This document shows, piece by piece, positions 23,601 through 35,434 of a DNA stretch of 64,000 nucleotides. Both the position numbers and the translations under genes were made by a program. The stretch spans positions 13,532,038-13,596,037 of the forward strand of contig OZ038322.1 in the NCBI GenBank assembly GCA_964035795.1, read 5' to 3'. The notes beneath the pieces were generated by a model. It searched no databases, was not told the DNA's origin, and saw only the letters and a program-made list of their open reading frames with translations. Origin of the DNA: Pterobdella sp. o SKG-2022. Lineage: Eukaryota > Annelida > Clitellata > Hirudinida > Piscicolidae. Every line of letters starts with the position of its first letter. Within the stretch, counting starts at the first letter, position 1.

Positions 23601-26266
23601 ACAATTTGCAAGCTTGGACTGATGTAAAAAATGTAGCTTATATGAATAAAACATAACTACACACCACCATGCAGAGCTATTAAAGGCAGCACTGAGACCA
23701 TCAACACCAGCAAGCTCAAGGGGACCAATCACGGATTTGGTTCGTTTGGTTCTGGTGCATGTATTAACAAAATTAGACAATTTAAAAAAACCATAAGGTA
23801 CCCCACCTTATCAATTATTTAATAAACGATAAAGACATCATAACCAGTTAAGCATGACACCACAGTGGCCCCCTTGAGAGGCAGGGGATTCATGAGGGGG
23901 TCAGGGGTGATGTCGAGTAGGGATGTCTTCAGGTCCAGGCCTCCCAACACATCCAGGTCTCTATTATTTGTTTTTGTTTGTTTGTTACGTGTTATATTAT
24001 TCTCTATTATTTTCAATAACTCATTCAGACTATTGCCAACTCCAGTTACTGGGACATATAGAGCGGTTCAATCTAATTAGATTAATAATAATAATATATA
24101 GGGTTTAAAATTTCATCATTTTGTTTTGAGTTTTTTTTCCAAATTCCACATAGAATTCAATGTTCCTTGAGAGTTGTATTTCCTTTCCATCTTATGCGAA
24201 CAAATATTCTTTTCTAACAAACACAACAATAACCATGCCCCTGCATCATACCATCGAAAACATGCTTGAAAATTCATTACAGAGAATACGCATATCTATC
24301 GATAATCACACACAGACCACCCTCGATGCATGTGGATGATTTTGTTAAGATGGAGACACACCACCAACATTCAGCAACCCCCACCCTCATCCCTCTCAGC
24401 AACATGCCAACCAAGCCACAGGTGGAGAAAAGCTTCACGTTCAGCTCATTAAAGTGTTTTATTTGAAATGTTTCGTACTAGGCTAATTTACTTGAACTAC
24501 AGGTCGTTTGGTCTGGTGTCAGGATGTTTGTCGTTGTGGTGATGTTTGTGCATTGGTAGTATCCATCTTGTGTCTTTGGCATTGTTTGGGTGTTTTGTTT
24601 GTGTTATTATGTGGCCAAAAGTTTTAAGTTTTCATACTTGAGCCGACCATTGGGTCACCCTTAACTGGGTTTTGTTTGCACCATTCATAGCTTTCACAGG
24701 ACACTACAACATGAACAATCATGTCACTGAAGTCACACTTGTGAATATTCATAATTAAAACATGTTTATTTAAAGCCAAGAAGCTCTTATGTTGAACTCA
24801 TATTATCAAGTGAAAATACAAATATATTATTTATATGTTTTCATTTTGAATATTTATGTTAGGCTTGAAGAATTAGACTGTTATACATCTGTAATTGTAT
24901 TATATTTTAAGGATGTATTTTCTGCTCAACACTTACATAACTGTAATGGAACATCCTTGTAGGAGCTGATGAGAAGTGACTTTGACAGGGGGGCAAAAAT
25001 CGTTGCACCTAGCAGATACCTCTCCCAACTGCCTCAGCGCATCGATGACCATGGTGGGGGCGCTTTGTGCTTTATTATTGTTGTAATCTATTAAATGGTG
25101 TTCTTATGATCTGTTATCATTATTCAGTTAAGTGGTGTTATTTTTTGTGGTTCATTATCTTCATTTATAGTTCATATTTTTTAATCATATAAAGAGATCA
25201 AATTTGTAATTTTCTTTTATGGGATTTCATTTTGAATAAATTTGCTCATCAGCGCGAGTACTACGTGGTTTTAATTATGATTCTTATAACATTATTATAT
25301 ATAATAATATATAAGTTTTTCTAAAAATTTTTTATAACGTTAACATTAAAACTATTTTTATAATGCAGGTATGTTATTGAGGGGAGGATACAGTCGAATG
25401 ATGGCTGCAGACAGAGGAGTCATGAGGGGCACTGCTACTGGTGTCTTCAGAAGGAACTACGCCATACCTTTGTCCATCAATAGGAGGTGTGCTATCAATG
25501 TCTTTTGAAGCTTTTTGATAGTTTTGTAGATGTTTGTATAATGTTGAGTTTTTTATAAGATGAAATAGCATAGTCTGGTGCACTTTCATGAAAAATAAAC
25601 ATAAACTATATGCTAAACGGAAATAAAAGTATAAAGTATATTTCAAACAAATAGCTAGAAGCTTTAAGTTTGCATACTTCATTTGATAAGTTTATTGCTG
25701 CATAAATACTTCCCAGTTGTTTCTCATACAAAAATAACTATGTCATTTTAAGGTACCTATCTACCTAAAACATGTATTTCAAACAATGAAAATTTATACA
25801 AACCACTCATAAGCTCTTATCACAATATTCGCATTATATTATAATTAACGATAGCAAAAAACGAAATAATAGTGGTACATTTTGAACTTTTTTAAAAATC
25901 AGCTTTTATTCGAAAGTTGGTTTTTATATACTCAAAATTGCAAGAGTGATATAATTTAGTGACTAGGCTTTCAGAAAAAGTTTGCTTCTAATATATAACC
26001 GACTCCATCGTGATTAAAGCAAAATGATAAGGATGTTTATACTATTTCTACTATTGCTAATAATAATAAAAGTAATAAATATAATAATTATAAATGCTTT
26101 TTGAATTATTGTTATTATTATCCTCATTAGTGAGACATCAATGTCGACCCCTTCAATGACTGCTTCAATGATGGACCGCATGACTAGGGGCGTGGCCAAC
26201 CGAGGAAGAGGCGGAGCTTATCACTACGTTCACAACATACCTGCCTACTTTGAGCAAAAGGAATAA
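8680..26266 (+). CDS. VIRMA: Virilizer homologue, m6A writer-complex scaffold
   Basis: Scaffold of the nuclear m6A mRNA methylation complex (WTAP, HAKAI, ZC3H13 partners). The start is ATG 8680, followed by ELLFIDTFSHTNAE. Early exons 8680-8742, 8844-8959, 9018-9101, 9164-9212 and 9374-9494 join in phase and give the N-terminal virilizer domain (DVNLDLVQFSKVVTVDEVR, then LIIKGWYQNVTLAVYG). Later exons follow the virilizer order: acidic region (10.7-11.7 kb), helical ARM-like body (12.3-22.5 kb), and the basic C-terminal tail with RGRGFMRGSGVM (23.85 kb) and PPSMHVDDFV (24.3 kb). The stop is TAA 26264-26266. I count roughly 40 exons. Unresolved: a phase mismatch after 9494 that implies a missed micro-exon, and the 14.97-15.01 kb join. 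The exon pair flanking the N gap (ending 16147, starting 17100) joins in phase, so no coding sequence seems lost there. Confidence 0.93.
11508..11527 (+). repeat. (ATCT)n microsatellite
   Basis: Short tetranucleotide run in a VIRMA intron. Related ATCT-rich stretches lie near 20500-20525 and, as GATA, near 10425-10460. Confidence 0.85.
11757..11909. repeat. Palindromic MITE-like element in a VIRMA intron
   Basis: Near-perfect inverted repeat of about 70 nt arms. The left arm reads GTGACACAAAGCTTTTCGTA and the right arm TACGAAAAGCTTCGTGTCAC. Pairing continues outward through the AGTATTTATTAAG / CTTAAAAAATACT stretch to ACAACAA / TTGTTGT. A CATTATCAAG / CTTGATAATG pair closes the loop. No ORF inside. 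Partial relatives occur near 13260, 27425 and 31000. Confidence 0.85.
16161..16360. other. Assembly gap (200 N)
   Basis: Exactly 200 undetermined bases inside a VIRMA intron (16148-17099). The right edge of the gap touches the left arm of a long palindrome, which is the likely reason for the failed assembly. Confidence 0.98.
16365..16572. repeat. Palindromic MITE-like element next to the gap
   Basis: Inverted repeat of about 208 bp with arms near 100 nt and a six-base centre (CAAAAC) between GTTAGC and GCTAAC. The arms carry GATAAGTTTAGCCTTGT and its complement, and end in TTTTGTAACGAAAAAC / GTTTTTCGTTACAAAA. A diverged relative with a roughly 90-nt insertion between the arms lies at about 32025-32270. 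Fragments occur near 12150, 39400 and 42655. Confidence 0.85.
20220..20530. repeat. Unclassified dispersed-repeat candidate ending in (ATCT)n
   Basis: A block of higher GC than the surrounding VIRMA intron, starting near GCAATAGCCGCGAAAG, without a supported exon, and ending in an ATCT microsatellite at about 20500-20525. A microsatellite 3' end is typical of non-LTR elements or their SINEs. I saw no second copy in the window. Confidence 0.3.
24036..24090 (+). repeat. Short dispersed repeat CCAGTTACTGGGACAT
   Basis: CAACTCCAGTTACTGGGACA, then AGCGGTTCAATCTAATTAGA. Related copies at 15334-15385 (plus, CAACCCCAGTTACTGAAACA then TAACCTAATCAAATTAA) and at about 16595-16665 (minus, directly right of the palindrome). 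All three are in VIRMA introns. Confidence 0.55.
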
Positions 26267-28091
26267 GGTTTTGGCGAGCTTTTGTATTTAGTTTGTTTAA
26301 AATAGTTAGGTTTGTTTTGTATTCTATATTTTTTTTGAAAAATTCAAATATTTTTTGTATTTCATTTATTCAAAATATTAAAATTTATTATTTCTTTTTT
26401 AACTTTTTTCACAGATAGCTCCATCCGACTTCAAGAATCGTTCTCAATTCGACGGAAGTTTCAATTTTTATTCAAAATATTTTTTTCAGGACTGAGTTTT
26501 TTGAAACAAGTTATTCTTAAAATAACCCAATAATTAAATTTATAAAAAAAATTATATAATCAATTTGAACCACGTAAGATTGCTATTGTCAAACTTTCAT
26601 GTTTTGTTGATAGTTTCGAATGTTTTTTACGTAATAAATTATGTGACTGTTTGAATAATCCAACTTTCATTAATATTTTTCCTCGATGAGTTTTTTTGCT
26701 TAATATCAACATTTGTTTGTCTAATGAAAAAATTTGTTTTTTTCTAAAAATTTAGTCTGAGAATATTTCAAACGAGAATGCTCGGTGTTGAAAATTTGGT
26801 ACGACTTGCAAAATTTTTTATGGAGTCTCAAGTTTAAAACAAAACTACGTTTATTGAAAAGTTGTTCAAAGCTTTCGAAAAAAATTAAGGCCAAGTTATT
26901 TGAATTTCATCAATTAATACGCAGCTCTTAGTATGTTTTAAAACTTAACATCAGGTTATTTACTAAAACCTTGAATTTATAAGGTGGGCTTTTAACGCCA
27001 TTGTTTAATATAAGTTATTGTATGAGTAGAATAGATTGTGCTGATTAACTGGTATTGACAAAGAAGTTTTCATGAATTTTCTTATAAGAAAGAATCATAA
27101 TTTTTTAAAAATTTGTTATTGCAGTAATGAGAACTTAGATTTAAGAGCGATATAAAACGATTAAAGCATCTTATGACACTTCTGTAGTTTGATTGGACTT
27201 CCAAATTTAATCTATTTTGCAACGGTATCGCTTAATTGAACTCTAGGTTTTTTTCATTATGCTTTTTCATTTTCAACCTTGTGTAACAAAACCAGCAAAT
27301 TTGTTTTTATAGGTTTATGTCTTAGAAATAAAATTATACTTACTGAAGTTCAGTGAAAAAAAGAAACATTTAGTTTCATTCATATTGAATAAATAAAAAA
27401 ATAAAACCATTTGTTTGCGCCTCCACTTGATAATGTAAGTTCATCTTACGAAAAGTTTCGTGGATTAAAACAAACTCCTAAAAGTGTTTTCATTTAAATA
27501 TTTTTGTTTGGCTCGAAAAATTAAAATGTTATTTTTTTCGATAAAAACTTTTCTATATTTCTGTATATTTTAAATAAACTTTAACAACAAATTCCAAGAC
27601 GTTTACTTGAAAGTTGAACAATGAAATAACAAAAGCTTGATAATATACTATAGACTCTCAACGATTATGTATTACTCCAATAACAACTTATTGGTTTTGT
27701 ATCGTTTATTAAAATAACCTTAAAGCTATTCAATTTGAACAAAATATAGAAGAATGGTTGTGTTACTAGTCTGTATTGTTAGGCTTCAGTCTTAGGTACT
27801 TGAGAGTTACTGGTTATGTATCATTGAACAACAAAGTGTGTTTTATTGATAGAAATTCAACTATTCATTTATTAAATAATAGACATTTTAAATTGGAAAT
27901 TCGAAACGTTGTGAATTTCACTGAACAAATATTGAAATAAAATTTTTTCATTCATGAAAAATTAACTTGTTCGAGGTTAAACTCCTAAAATATAACAAAC
28001 TGTTCTCAATACAAAGTTCAAAACGTTTAACGGATACTGAATAGAAAATTGAATAACTAAAAATATTAAATAACGGGTAGAAAACATCACC
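26267..28091. other. Intergenic region VIRMA-synaptotagmin
   Basis: About 1.8 kb, AT-rich, no coding support. It contains a partial palindromic-family fragment near 27420-27470 (CTTGATAATGTAAG then CGAAAAGTTTCGT) and presumably the synaptotagmin promoter. Confidence 0.6.
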
Positions 28092-31000
28092 ATGAGCAAA
28101 TTCCTGCCAATTTTGAACAACCTCCCAAACTTGAAACCCAATATCAGCTTTCCTTCTTCAGTTAGCTTGGATACTCTCTCATCCTTTTATAACGACACCA
28201 TCCTCTCTAATATTGATCTTTCATTTTTGCCAAATTTCGGAAAATCAGGTGGAATGAGTTGTGTAAACTATTTCTTCAAAATTCAACTGTGATTTAGAAT
28301 ACATTTAAAATTATATTGAGTTAGGTGCAAAGATTTTAGCCCATACATTATCCTTAAATTAATTATTTAATAAAGTTTTTCTTACCTAAATCTGTAAAGT
28401 TTCATCATTAAAGTGATTAACGAAAAAAATTTAAATTTATTTATATATTAATTTCTTTAAAATCATGAGTAAAGTTTCCCTCAATAAACCCTACACAGTT
28501 CCATATCCGCTAGCTTTGGGCTTAGGATTTTTAGCTTTAGTTTTTTTTTCTATATCTGTTCTTTGTCTGCTCACCTGCTTCTGTAGATGCCGGCCATCAA
28601 AAAAGAAGTTTCATTATAAGCCTATGGACCATAACCTCAACGACTTCAATGCTAGGGTTGCCTTTTTAGTTTTTTATTTTATTCAAAAAGTTATATTAAG
28701 CAGAAGAAAGAGTAATACTAATTAACAAGCCATTTATTATATATAATTTCGCGCATGGGTAACATCATATAACAATAAATTTGTGTTTTTATAATTAATT
28801 AATTGAAAATTCACAAAAACTTAAGTTGTGAGTTTTTTTACTCATTAATCTTGAAACGAGAAATTATCATATAAATACGAATTAATGCCCAGTTGCTATA
28901 TAAATACCATTTAAAACTTAGTTTTTATATAAATACAAATTAATAATTAGTATTTATAACTAAGCTCTCAACTAAAGTCTAAACAAGTTTGTTGCTTGAG
29001 AAGGTATAAAAGTATGAAACTTGATCAACAGAAGTTGCAGCAATACAAAGATATTCCCAATAAGGACTATGGAGTCATTCATTATTCCTTCGATTACAAC
29101 CTCAACAAATCTATAGTTTGTTTTTTTTTTAAAAAACGACTTTTTTTTCATAACATAGATGGTTTTTAAAATGTTGAACCTATAAAAAACTGAGTGATTT
29201 TTTGAAATTGATTGATTTTGTTAGGAATTTTTTTGGCATTTTACAAAAATGAAGTTGTATCAAAATTCTCTTTTGTGTCATGGGTTGAAAGTTTTCAACA
29301 TACCTATATATATAATTGCTATAACAAAGTCTAAATTTTTTGCGGTAAAAATACTTTCATAAGAAAACTCTTGGGTTTCAAGTTCTCAAAAACTTTTTTC
29401 GATACTCTAACTTTCAAAATAATTAAATATATTTGTATTTCAAATTTCAAAATTTATTCATAAGCAACTTAAAAATGTTTATTTGAAAACATTTCGGTAT
29501 GCACTCATTATTACATTAATCTGAGATTTTTGAAACTTTGTAAAAAATCCTTCTCAGTTCATCGAAAACTGCATCATGATTTTCCAAACCAACTGAATCA
29601 AAAAAATTCTACAATTAATATAGGCTTCTTAGTTATAAATAAATTTTACTTACGGAAAATTTTAGTTAGTTTTTTGAATACACGTTTTTTTTCAAATTTT
29701 TTATAACTTGAAGAAATTATATAAAATTAAATTTTTTGAGAATAGATTTTTAAACCTCAATAAATAGCAATATTTTTTTTCAAATCAAGACATTTTGCTA
29801 ATATTTCCGAAAAATTAAAAGCTCACAGTTGGCGTAAAGAAGCTAGAAGGCTTGCCTGAAATCAAACTGTCGAGAATCATCAACCCTTTCATTACTGTGA
29901 GACTCTTCCCAGATCTTCAAACACAGCAAACTACCGTTGCCCGTTTCACCAGAAACCCTATTTACAATGAAGTTTTTGACTTTCCAGTGAGTATTTTATC
30001 AATTTAAAGTCACAAAGTATAGCTTTCAAAAAAATTCATTTTTGGAAATATAATATTGTTTTGAAACACAGCTGACTTTGAAAAAACAAAAAAAGGCCAT
30101 TGTCATATTCAGTGTTTATGCTCACAGAATTTTCAAAAGGCCTTATAAAATAAGCCAATTGAATGTTCCCTTGCAAAACATTACATTGGGAGAATTAATT
30201 GAAGATTACGACGCTCTGCAGGAACCAACTTTAAACGAAGAAGTGAGTTCTCTTATGTAAGATTATGTTACCAAGATCTGCCACTAAAGTGATAAAGTTC
30301 AAATAATTCTCAAAAATTTGTCATTATTTCCAAAGTAAAAACTTGGATGTAAAAGCAAAACTTTCAAATTTCAAAATATCTAAATAAAAGTTTAATTCAG
30401 AACTAGCAAAACTTAACAGTTTAAATTAAAAAATTAAATTCATCAATAAATCACTAATTCTCAAAAATATCTTCACATATAAGTTAGCTTTCTAAAGATT
30501 TCAACCAAAACAACCATACAACTATATAATGACCAAACCACCCCCATCCCTGAAAAAAGGACACTGGCGTAGGAGAGTTATGCCTATCATTACGATACAT
30601 CCCTTCGCTGGAGACCCTGAATATCATTGTGATCGAAGCTAAAGATTTGAAACCTTTGGATGACTCCTTCAAAGGTTGGCTGGTCTTTATGTGCTTGTTG
30701 GAAGTTTACTTGGATTCTATATAAATACATTCTAGTCTGAAACAGAAAAATTTTAATGCAACTCGCGTAATACTAATTTCAATATGAAGGATAATGATAA
30801 TAATAATACTAATAGTATGTAAAGGTTTCAATAATATTAATAATTATTAAAAAACTAAGTTTGAGGTATTTTAAGATGAATAAACAACTATTTACTAATA
30901 CCTTTCGAAAAACGTTTAATTGAAGCTCCTATGAAAAGAATGCATTATAAATAAGTAGAATAACTTATCCTCATTCAAACAATTCTAACTGAACACTAAA

Positions 31001-31823
31001 TGACACTAAGCTTTTTGTGAGTCGATCTCACATTATCAAGTGAAGTTTGTTTGGTTAGTGGAGACGAAAATCTTTGTATTGTTCAATTAATAAAGTGTTT
31101 TGTTTAAATTTTCTTCATACTAAGATAATTCAGTTGAGTATACAATTTTCATTTTTTACAGATCCTTATGTCAAAATATACATGTACGTGAACAATGAAA
31201 TCGTCAAAAAGAAAAAAACAAAGACAAGATCCTTATCTGATATTAACCCATACTTCAACGAGTCCTTCAACTTTGACATCAACCCTCGTTTCATACATGT
31301 GGGTTTGAGTTGTTCCATCAATTTTAATATCTGTTTTCAGAATCTTCTTGTGGCTTTTGATATTTTTATCTATTTGTTATTGCTCTCAGAATACCTTTTC
31401 ATGCTAATGTTTCATAGTAAGACCATACTTACCGAAAATTATAGCTTCATTTTGAACAAATGTATAAAACTTCCTCGAATTGATGTTTTATGAATAATCA
31501 TAACAAATAAAATCAGAAGATAATCAATATAGTTGGTTAAATGGTGCTCTAAAGCCCTGAACTTGTTAATACAACTCATATAAAACAATGTAATTCAAAT
31601 GTCAACCCGACCAATACACTCTACATCACTTTAACCCTCCAATCAGAAAACAGAACTTCTTGTGAAAGTTTCGTTCAAAAAAAGACTGAAATTTATGTCG
31701 AAAAACATTGGAGAGTTCTACGTTAGCGGCTCAAAGCTGGGTACAGGCCTCAAACACTGGCTCGAAGTGACAGGCAAGCCTGGCTACCCGCTGGCTATGT
31801 GGCATACTATTCTACCCTGTTAA
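28092..31823 (+). CDS. SYT: Synaptotagmin-like protein with calcium-ligand-poor C2 domains
   Basis: Membrane-trafficking protein. Eight exons join in phase: 28092-28248, 28499-28656, 29032-29115, 29822-29986, 30072-30242, 30560-30674, 31162-31298, 31647-31823. They give about 387 aa, typical of the family. Order: short Asn-rich lumenal N terminus; one membrane segment (PLALGLGFLALVFFSISVLC) followed by Cys residues suited to palmitoylation (LTCFCRCR); basic linker; C2A beginning YGVIHYSFDYNLNKS; C2B with GELCLSLRYIPSLETL, DPYVKIYMYV, a KKKK stretch and NPYFNESFNF; C-terminal MWHTI, the family WHxL motif. In C2A, loop-1 Asp is Asn (INPFITV) and loop 3 (VYAHRIFKRPY) lacks all Asp. In C2B loop 3 is VSFKKRLKFMSKN, also without Asp, although DPYVK is kept. 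It is probably a calcium-independent synaptotagmin. Confidence 0.9.
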
Positions 31824-32024
31824 AGTGCGGCTTTTTTTGGAGTGTTCAGATTTCATTATTAGAAATACGTATTAGAAATATATAATAAGTGTTGGTTACA
31901 TCTGTTTTGAAGTTCGTTTTCGCTATATTGTGTTTGTAACTATCGCTTTGATATACAAGGAAAAGCGCTTTATGAATACCGCATTACATTAGTGAACATT
32001 AACGTCGATATTATGAGAAAAAAT

Positions 32025-32420
32025 TTTAGTACATTTATTAGCAAAAAAAAAAGCTAGAATTTCAGTAAGTATAGCCTTGCCATAAAACGTTAGCATAAAA
32101 TGATATTGCTGAAAAATACATTAAGATGCATCTAAAAAGTCACATTACATTAGATATATATTACATAACCATAATTACTAAATAACTTTTTTCGCTAATG
32201 TTTTATGATAAGGCCAAACTTATCGAAAATTATAGCTACTTTTTGCTTAATAAATGTACTAATTTTTTCCCATAAATTGACTTTGAAAACTGTTGATATT
32301 GCTCATAAGTACATTAAGATGTCTCTAAAAAGTTACATTACCTTAAATTACGTTACTATTGGTTATTTTTTTATTAACAGCTTGAATCGAAATTTTTCAT
32401 TTCATGAAGTCTAAAATATT
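32025..32420. repeat. Diverged palindromic MITE plus a repeated flank
   Basis: The left arm (TAGTACATTTATTAGC ... TAGCCTTGCCATAAAACG) and right arm (GTTTTATGATAAGGCCAAAC ... AATAAATGTACTA) are inverted and separated by about 90 nt. That spacer contains ACATTAAGATGCATCTAAAA. A very similar stretch (ACATTAAGATGTCTCTAAAA) recurs just outside the right arm near 32310 and again next to the 16.4 kb palindrome. Confidence 0.6.
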
Positions 32421-32864
32421 TATAATACTCTATAAAAATGACAGCATAGTGAAAAACTAATAAATGAGACGAATTAAACTGAGGGTTAATAAATTACAAA
32501 ACCACTTTAAAATTTTTTCATTATTATTGATATAACATCAATTTTTAATCACATACTGAACTCTCATCTTTGGCAAAACTTCAATTTGAAACTATGTTTC
32601 GATATTACTGAATCATAAATTATCAAGTCACTTCGTTCAAACTCAATTTGAAGTTCACACAATGATGAAACTTGTATTGTTTTCATTTCTGAGTATTTTG
32701 TTATGTTTTTTTGCGCTTGTGACAATTGTGCATTACTAATATCAAATATATGGAAAGTTAGAAATAAATAATTACAGGTTTGGTTTTTAATTAATAAATT
32801 TGATGAATACATGTCAAATAGTTAAGTTAAACTTTTAAAACTATTTTTCGATAAGAATTAGCGA

Positions 32865-34646
32865 CACAACAATCGTCACAGTAAACAAACTTTTAATAAA
32901 TAAACCTGAGGTGAGTCGGACGATCAAGAAGAAAACTATCGTATTTATGAAATCTATTTTCAATTCATTTGAATACAAAATATTTTTTCAACTAGAAGTT
33001 TTATAACAAATGAAAATTTAATTTATATATATTTATGATTTAGTTATCCAAGAAACATCATATCTCCATGGGAGCCTCAAATGGGAAGAAAAAGGACAAT
33101 GGTAAACTAAAAGCTGCTTTTTATGATTTGTATTAATTCATACAAGTGCGAGGGTAATGTTTCATATAAACGTTATAAACTTCTGCTTTTGAATCAGACG
33201 TAAACCTGAGTTGAATCTTTGAGTACTCAACAAATCATTCATTTGTTAATACGTCGATCAGTTCAGTTCAGTCGATAAATCATGAAGATTAATAACCAAA
33301 ATTACCGGGCTCAACTGTTGTTAGGAAAACATTAAACACTTGTTCTATAGTGTGTTTGCGCGGCTAACGCCATAAAAGTTTGGATATATAGACTATGAAA
33401 AATGAAAAAGTACAGAAAAAATAAATTTGAGAAAATCCGTACTCAAAAACCATTGTGAAACAGTTTTTTTTATACTTTGAAAATCGTTAACTTTTTTTTT
33501 TGCTAGCTATCAACATGAAGGGAATATTGAAAAATACATACTTTATTTTCAAAAAGTCTAATCACTATAAGCATGTTTCAAGAAATCTTTCCAGAGATGA
33601 AAATTAATATATTCAAAAGGCATCGAGTTAAATTTGAATAAAAATTTTTGTAGACGAACCAAAGAACAAAGGTAGTTTTTAAATATTTCAACATATTATC
33701 AGCAAATATCAATTATAGAATGAAAAAGTAATTTTTAAATATTCGCAATTGATTTCAAATTTTTGCAAATGAGTTCCAATAATAAAGAGAATCTGAGCAC
33801 TAATAGTTTTTTCTATAAAGAAGCTTTTCGTTATCAATGTAAGATTTCCAAGTTTCTTGCTTTATAATGAAAACTATTAGTCATCAAAACCTTTTTAATT
33901 TACTTTGTTTCAAGAAAATCATTTGATTTCAATAATGTTGTGGACTATAAATAGTTACTGAAGAGATGAAGATAATTGTAACGAGCTTGTGGGGATATTG
34001 TAGAAAATATTTTAAGAATTCTTTTAATTTAAAATTTTCCACTTCTCAGGCAAATCTGGAAGTAGGTATACTTTTGAAAAAAGCAACATTTAATTACTTT
34101 CAAAAAATGAAGCGAACAAATAAAATAATTTCAAATTTTTGGTATAATTTTTGAAAAAATTTAAATTAACTTTTTAGAAGGAGCAAAAGGAGACATAAGC
34201 AAAGAGCAAGGTATGTCGAAATGATTTGATTACTTCTTAACGAAGATACACAATTTTAACAAATTTCATCGAAAGACTTAAACCTCTAGATGTTTAATTT
34301 TTTAACCAATTTTTAAAGTTTCCAATGAAAGAAAGTTTTTCGCGGTTTAATAATTTAAAATAAATTAAAATTCTAGTGATTCAAAAAATCAACTGTTCAA
34401 ATGCCCAATATAAAATATATTTTAGATGATGCGCCGGTTAAAAAAGCCGAGGTAATACTAACAATGTCTTTCAACTCTGTCTTGACTGGATTCCTGATCG
34501 AGGTCGAGGACAGAGATGTCATTGACTCATCATTCGATGAAATGGTCGAAAGACTAGAAAAAGAAGGCACACCCAAGTATTTGTTGACATCCAAAAATGT
34601 AAATTACGATTTGGCTTTCCGAATGGAACCACCTTTCATGTCGTGA
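32865..34646 (+). CDS. Unrecognised Lys-rich protein with micro-exons (5' end missing)
   Basis: Not recognised. Exons that agree in phase and splice sites: about 32865-32911 (ISDTTIVTVNKLLINKPE), 33051-33102 (LSKKHHISMGASNGKKKDN), an 18-nt exon near 33655 (DEPKNK), a 12-nt exon near 34051 (GKSG), a 33-nt exon near 34178 (KGAKGDISKEQ), and a terminal exon from about 34427 to the TGA at 34644-34646. The terminal exon encodes an acidic C terminus, including DVIDSSFDEMVERLEKEG and ending RMEPPFMS. All internal joins from the second exon onward are phase 1. The product would be a Lys/Gly-rich linker followed by a folded-looking 70-residue end. No start codon was found, so this may be the 3' part of a longer gene. 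No domain family came to mind. Confidence 0.55.
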
Positions 34647-34855
34647 TGTTTGGCAGTACGTTTTAATGGCGTCATAATTATTGCTATTTGTGTGTTGTAT
34701 TTGCTCATAGTGTTGAGTGAAAATGAATTTTAGTAACATTTTGAGTTATTTTACATAACTTTTATTGACATCAACTGAACTCATTTTAATAAAAACTAAC
34801 CAATGCTTAATTAAAAATGATTTTTACTTACGAGTCACATGTCTTTTTTTTATTA

Positions 34856-34999
34856 TTATTTTTTCTTTTTCGATCTTTTCTTAGTTTTTCTCGATCTTTT
34901 CTTGCTTTTTTTAGGTTTTTTCTTGCGGGTTTTCGCTCTTTTCTTTTTAGGCTCATTTTCCAAATCAATTCTTATAAGCAACGTCCCGTCTTGAGTGAT
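34856..34999 (-). CDS. Orphan terminal exon with Lys/Arg-rich tail
   Basis: A 144-nt open segment on the minus strand behind an acceptor (TTGTTAG) at 35000-35006. It encodes ITQDGTLLIRIDLENEP followed by a tail of about 30 residues that is almost only Lys and Arg with Thr/Ser, ending in TAA at 34856-34858. The tail resembles a nuclear or nucleolar basic tail. Upstream exons on the minus strand were not found. It converges tail-to-tail with the micro-exon gene, about 210 bp away. It could be a real last exon or a repeat-derived open stretch. Confidence 0.35.
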   Translation of the reverse strand: MTQDGTLLIRIDLENEPKKKRAKTRKKKPKKSKKRSRKTKKRSKKKK

Positions 35000-35434
35000 C
35001 TAACAAGGAAAAAAATATAGTTAGAATGTACAAAGTTATAAATTTCAGGAATAAAGGATTAGTTTGTTAAGCAAAAGCTTCCAAGTAACCATAAAATACA
35101 AGTTTAAATGGACAAGATTTAAAAATCAAGTCAAAACGAAGGGTTCAAATTAAATGAATATTTTTTAAAAATAGCTTGAAAGAACACAAAATATGTCAAA
35201 TTCTTACAAAATTAATACATAATTAAAACGAAGCAAAAAAATAATTTTAGGCCTCGTTAAGTCTATAACATATCCATTGAAACAGCACTGTAGTTTAAAA
35301 AAATGCACAAAGCTTCACCAAATACTCGAAAATTTAATTAGTAACACGGAAAATTTTGTTTAGCTAATTGTTCTTCAATACATTGATTATTATGATATAA
35401 TAATGGTTGTGAAACCATGTGGTTAGAGCTGAAA

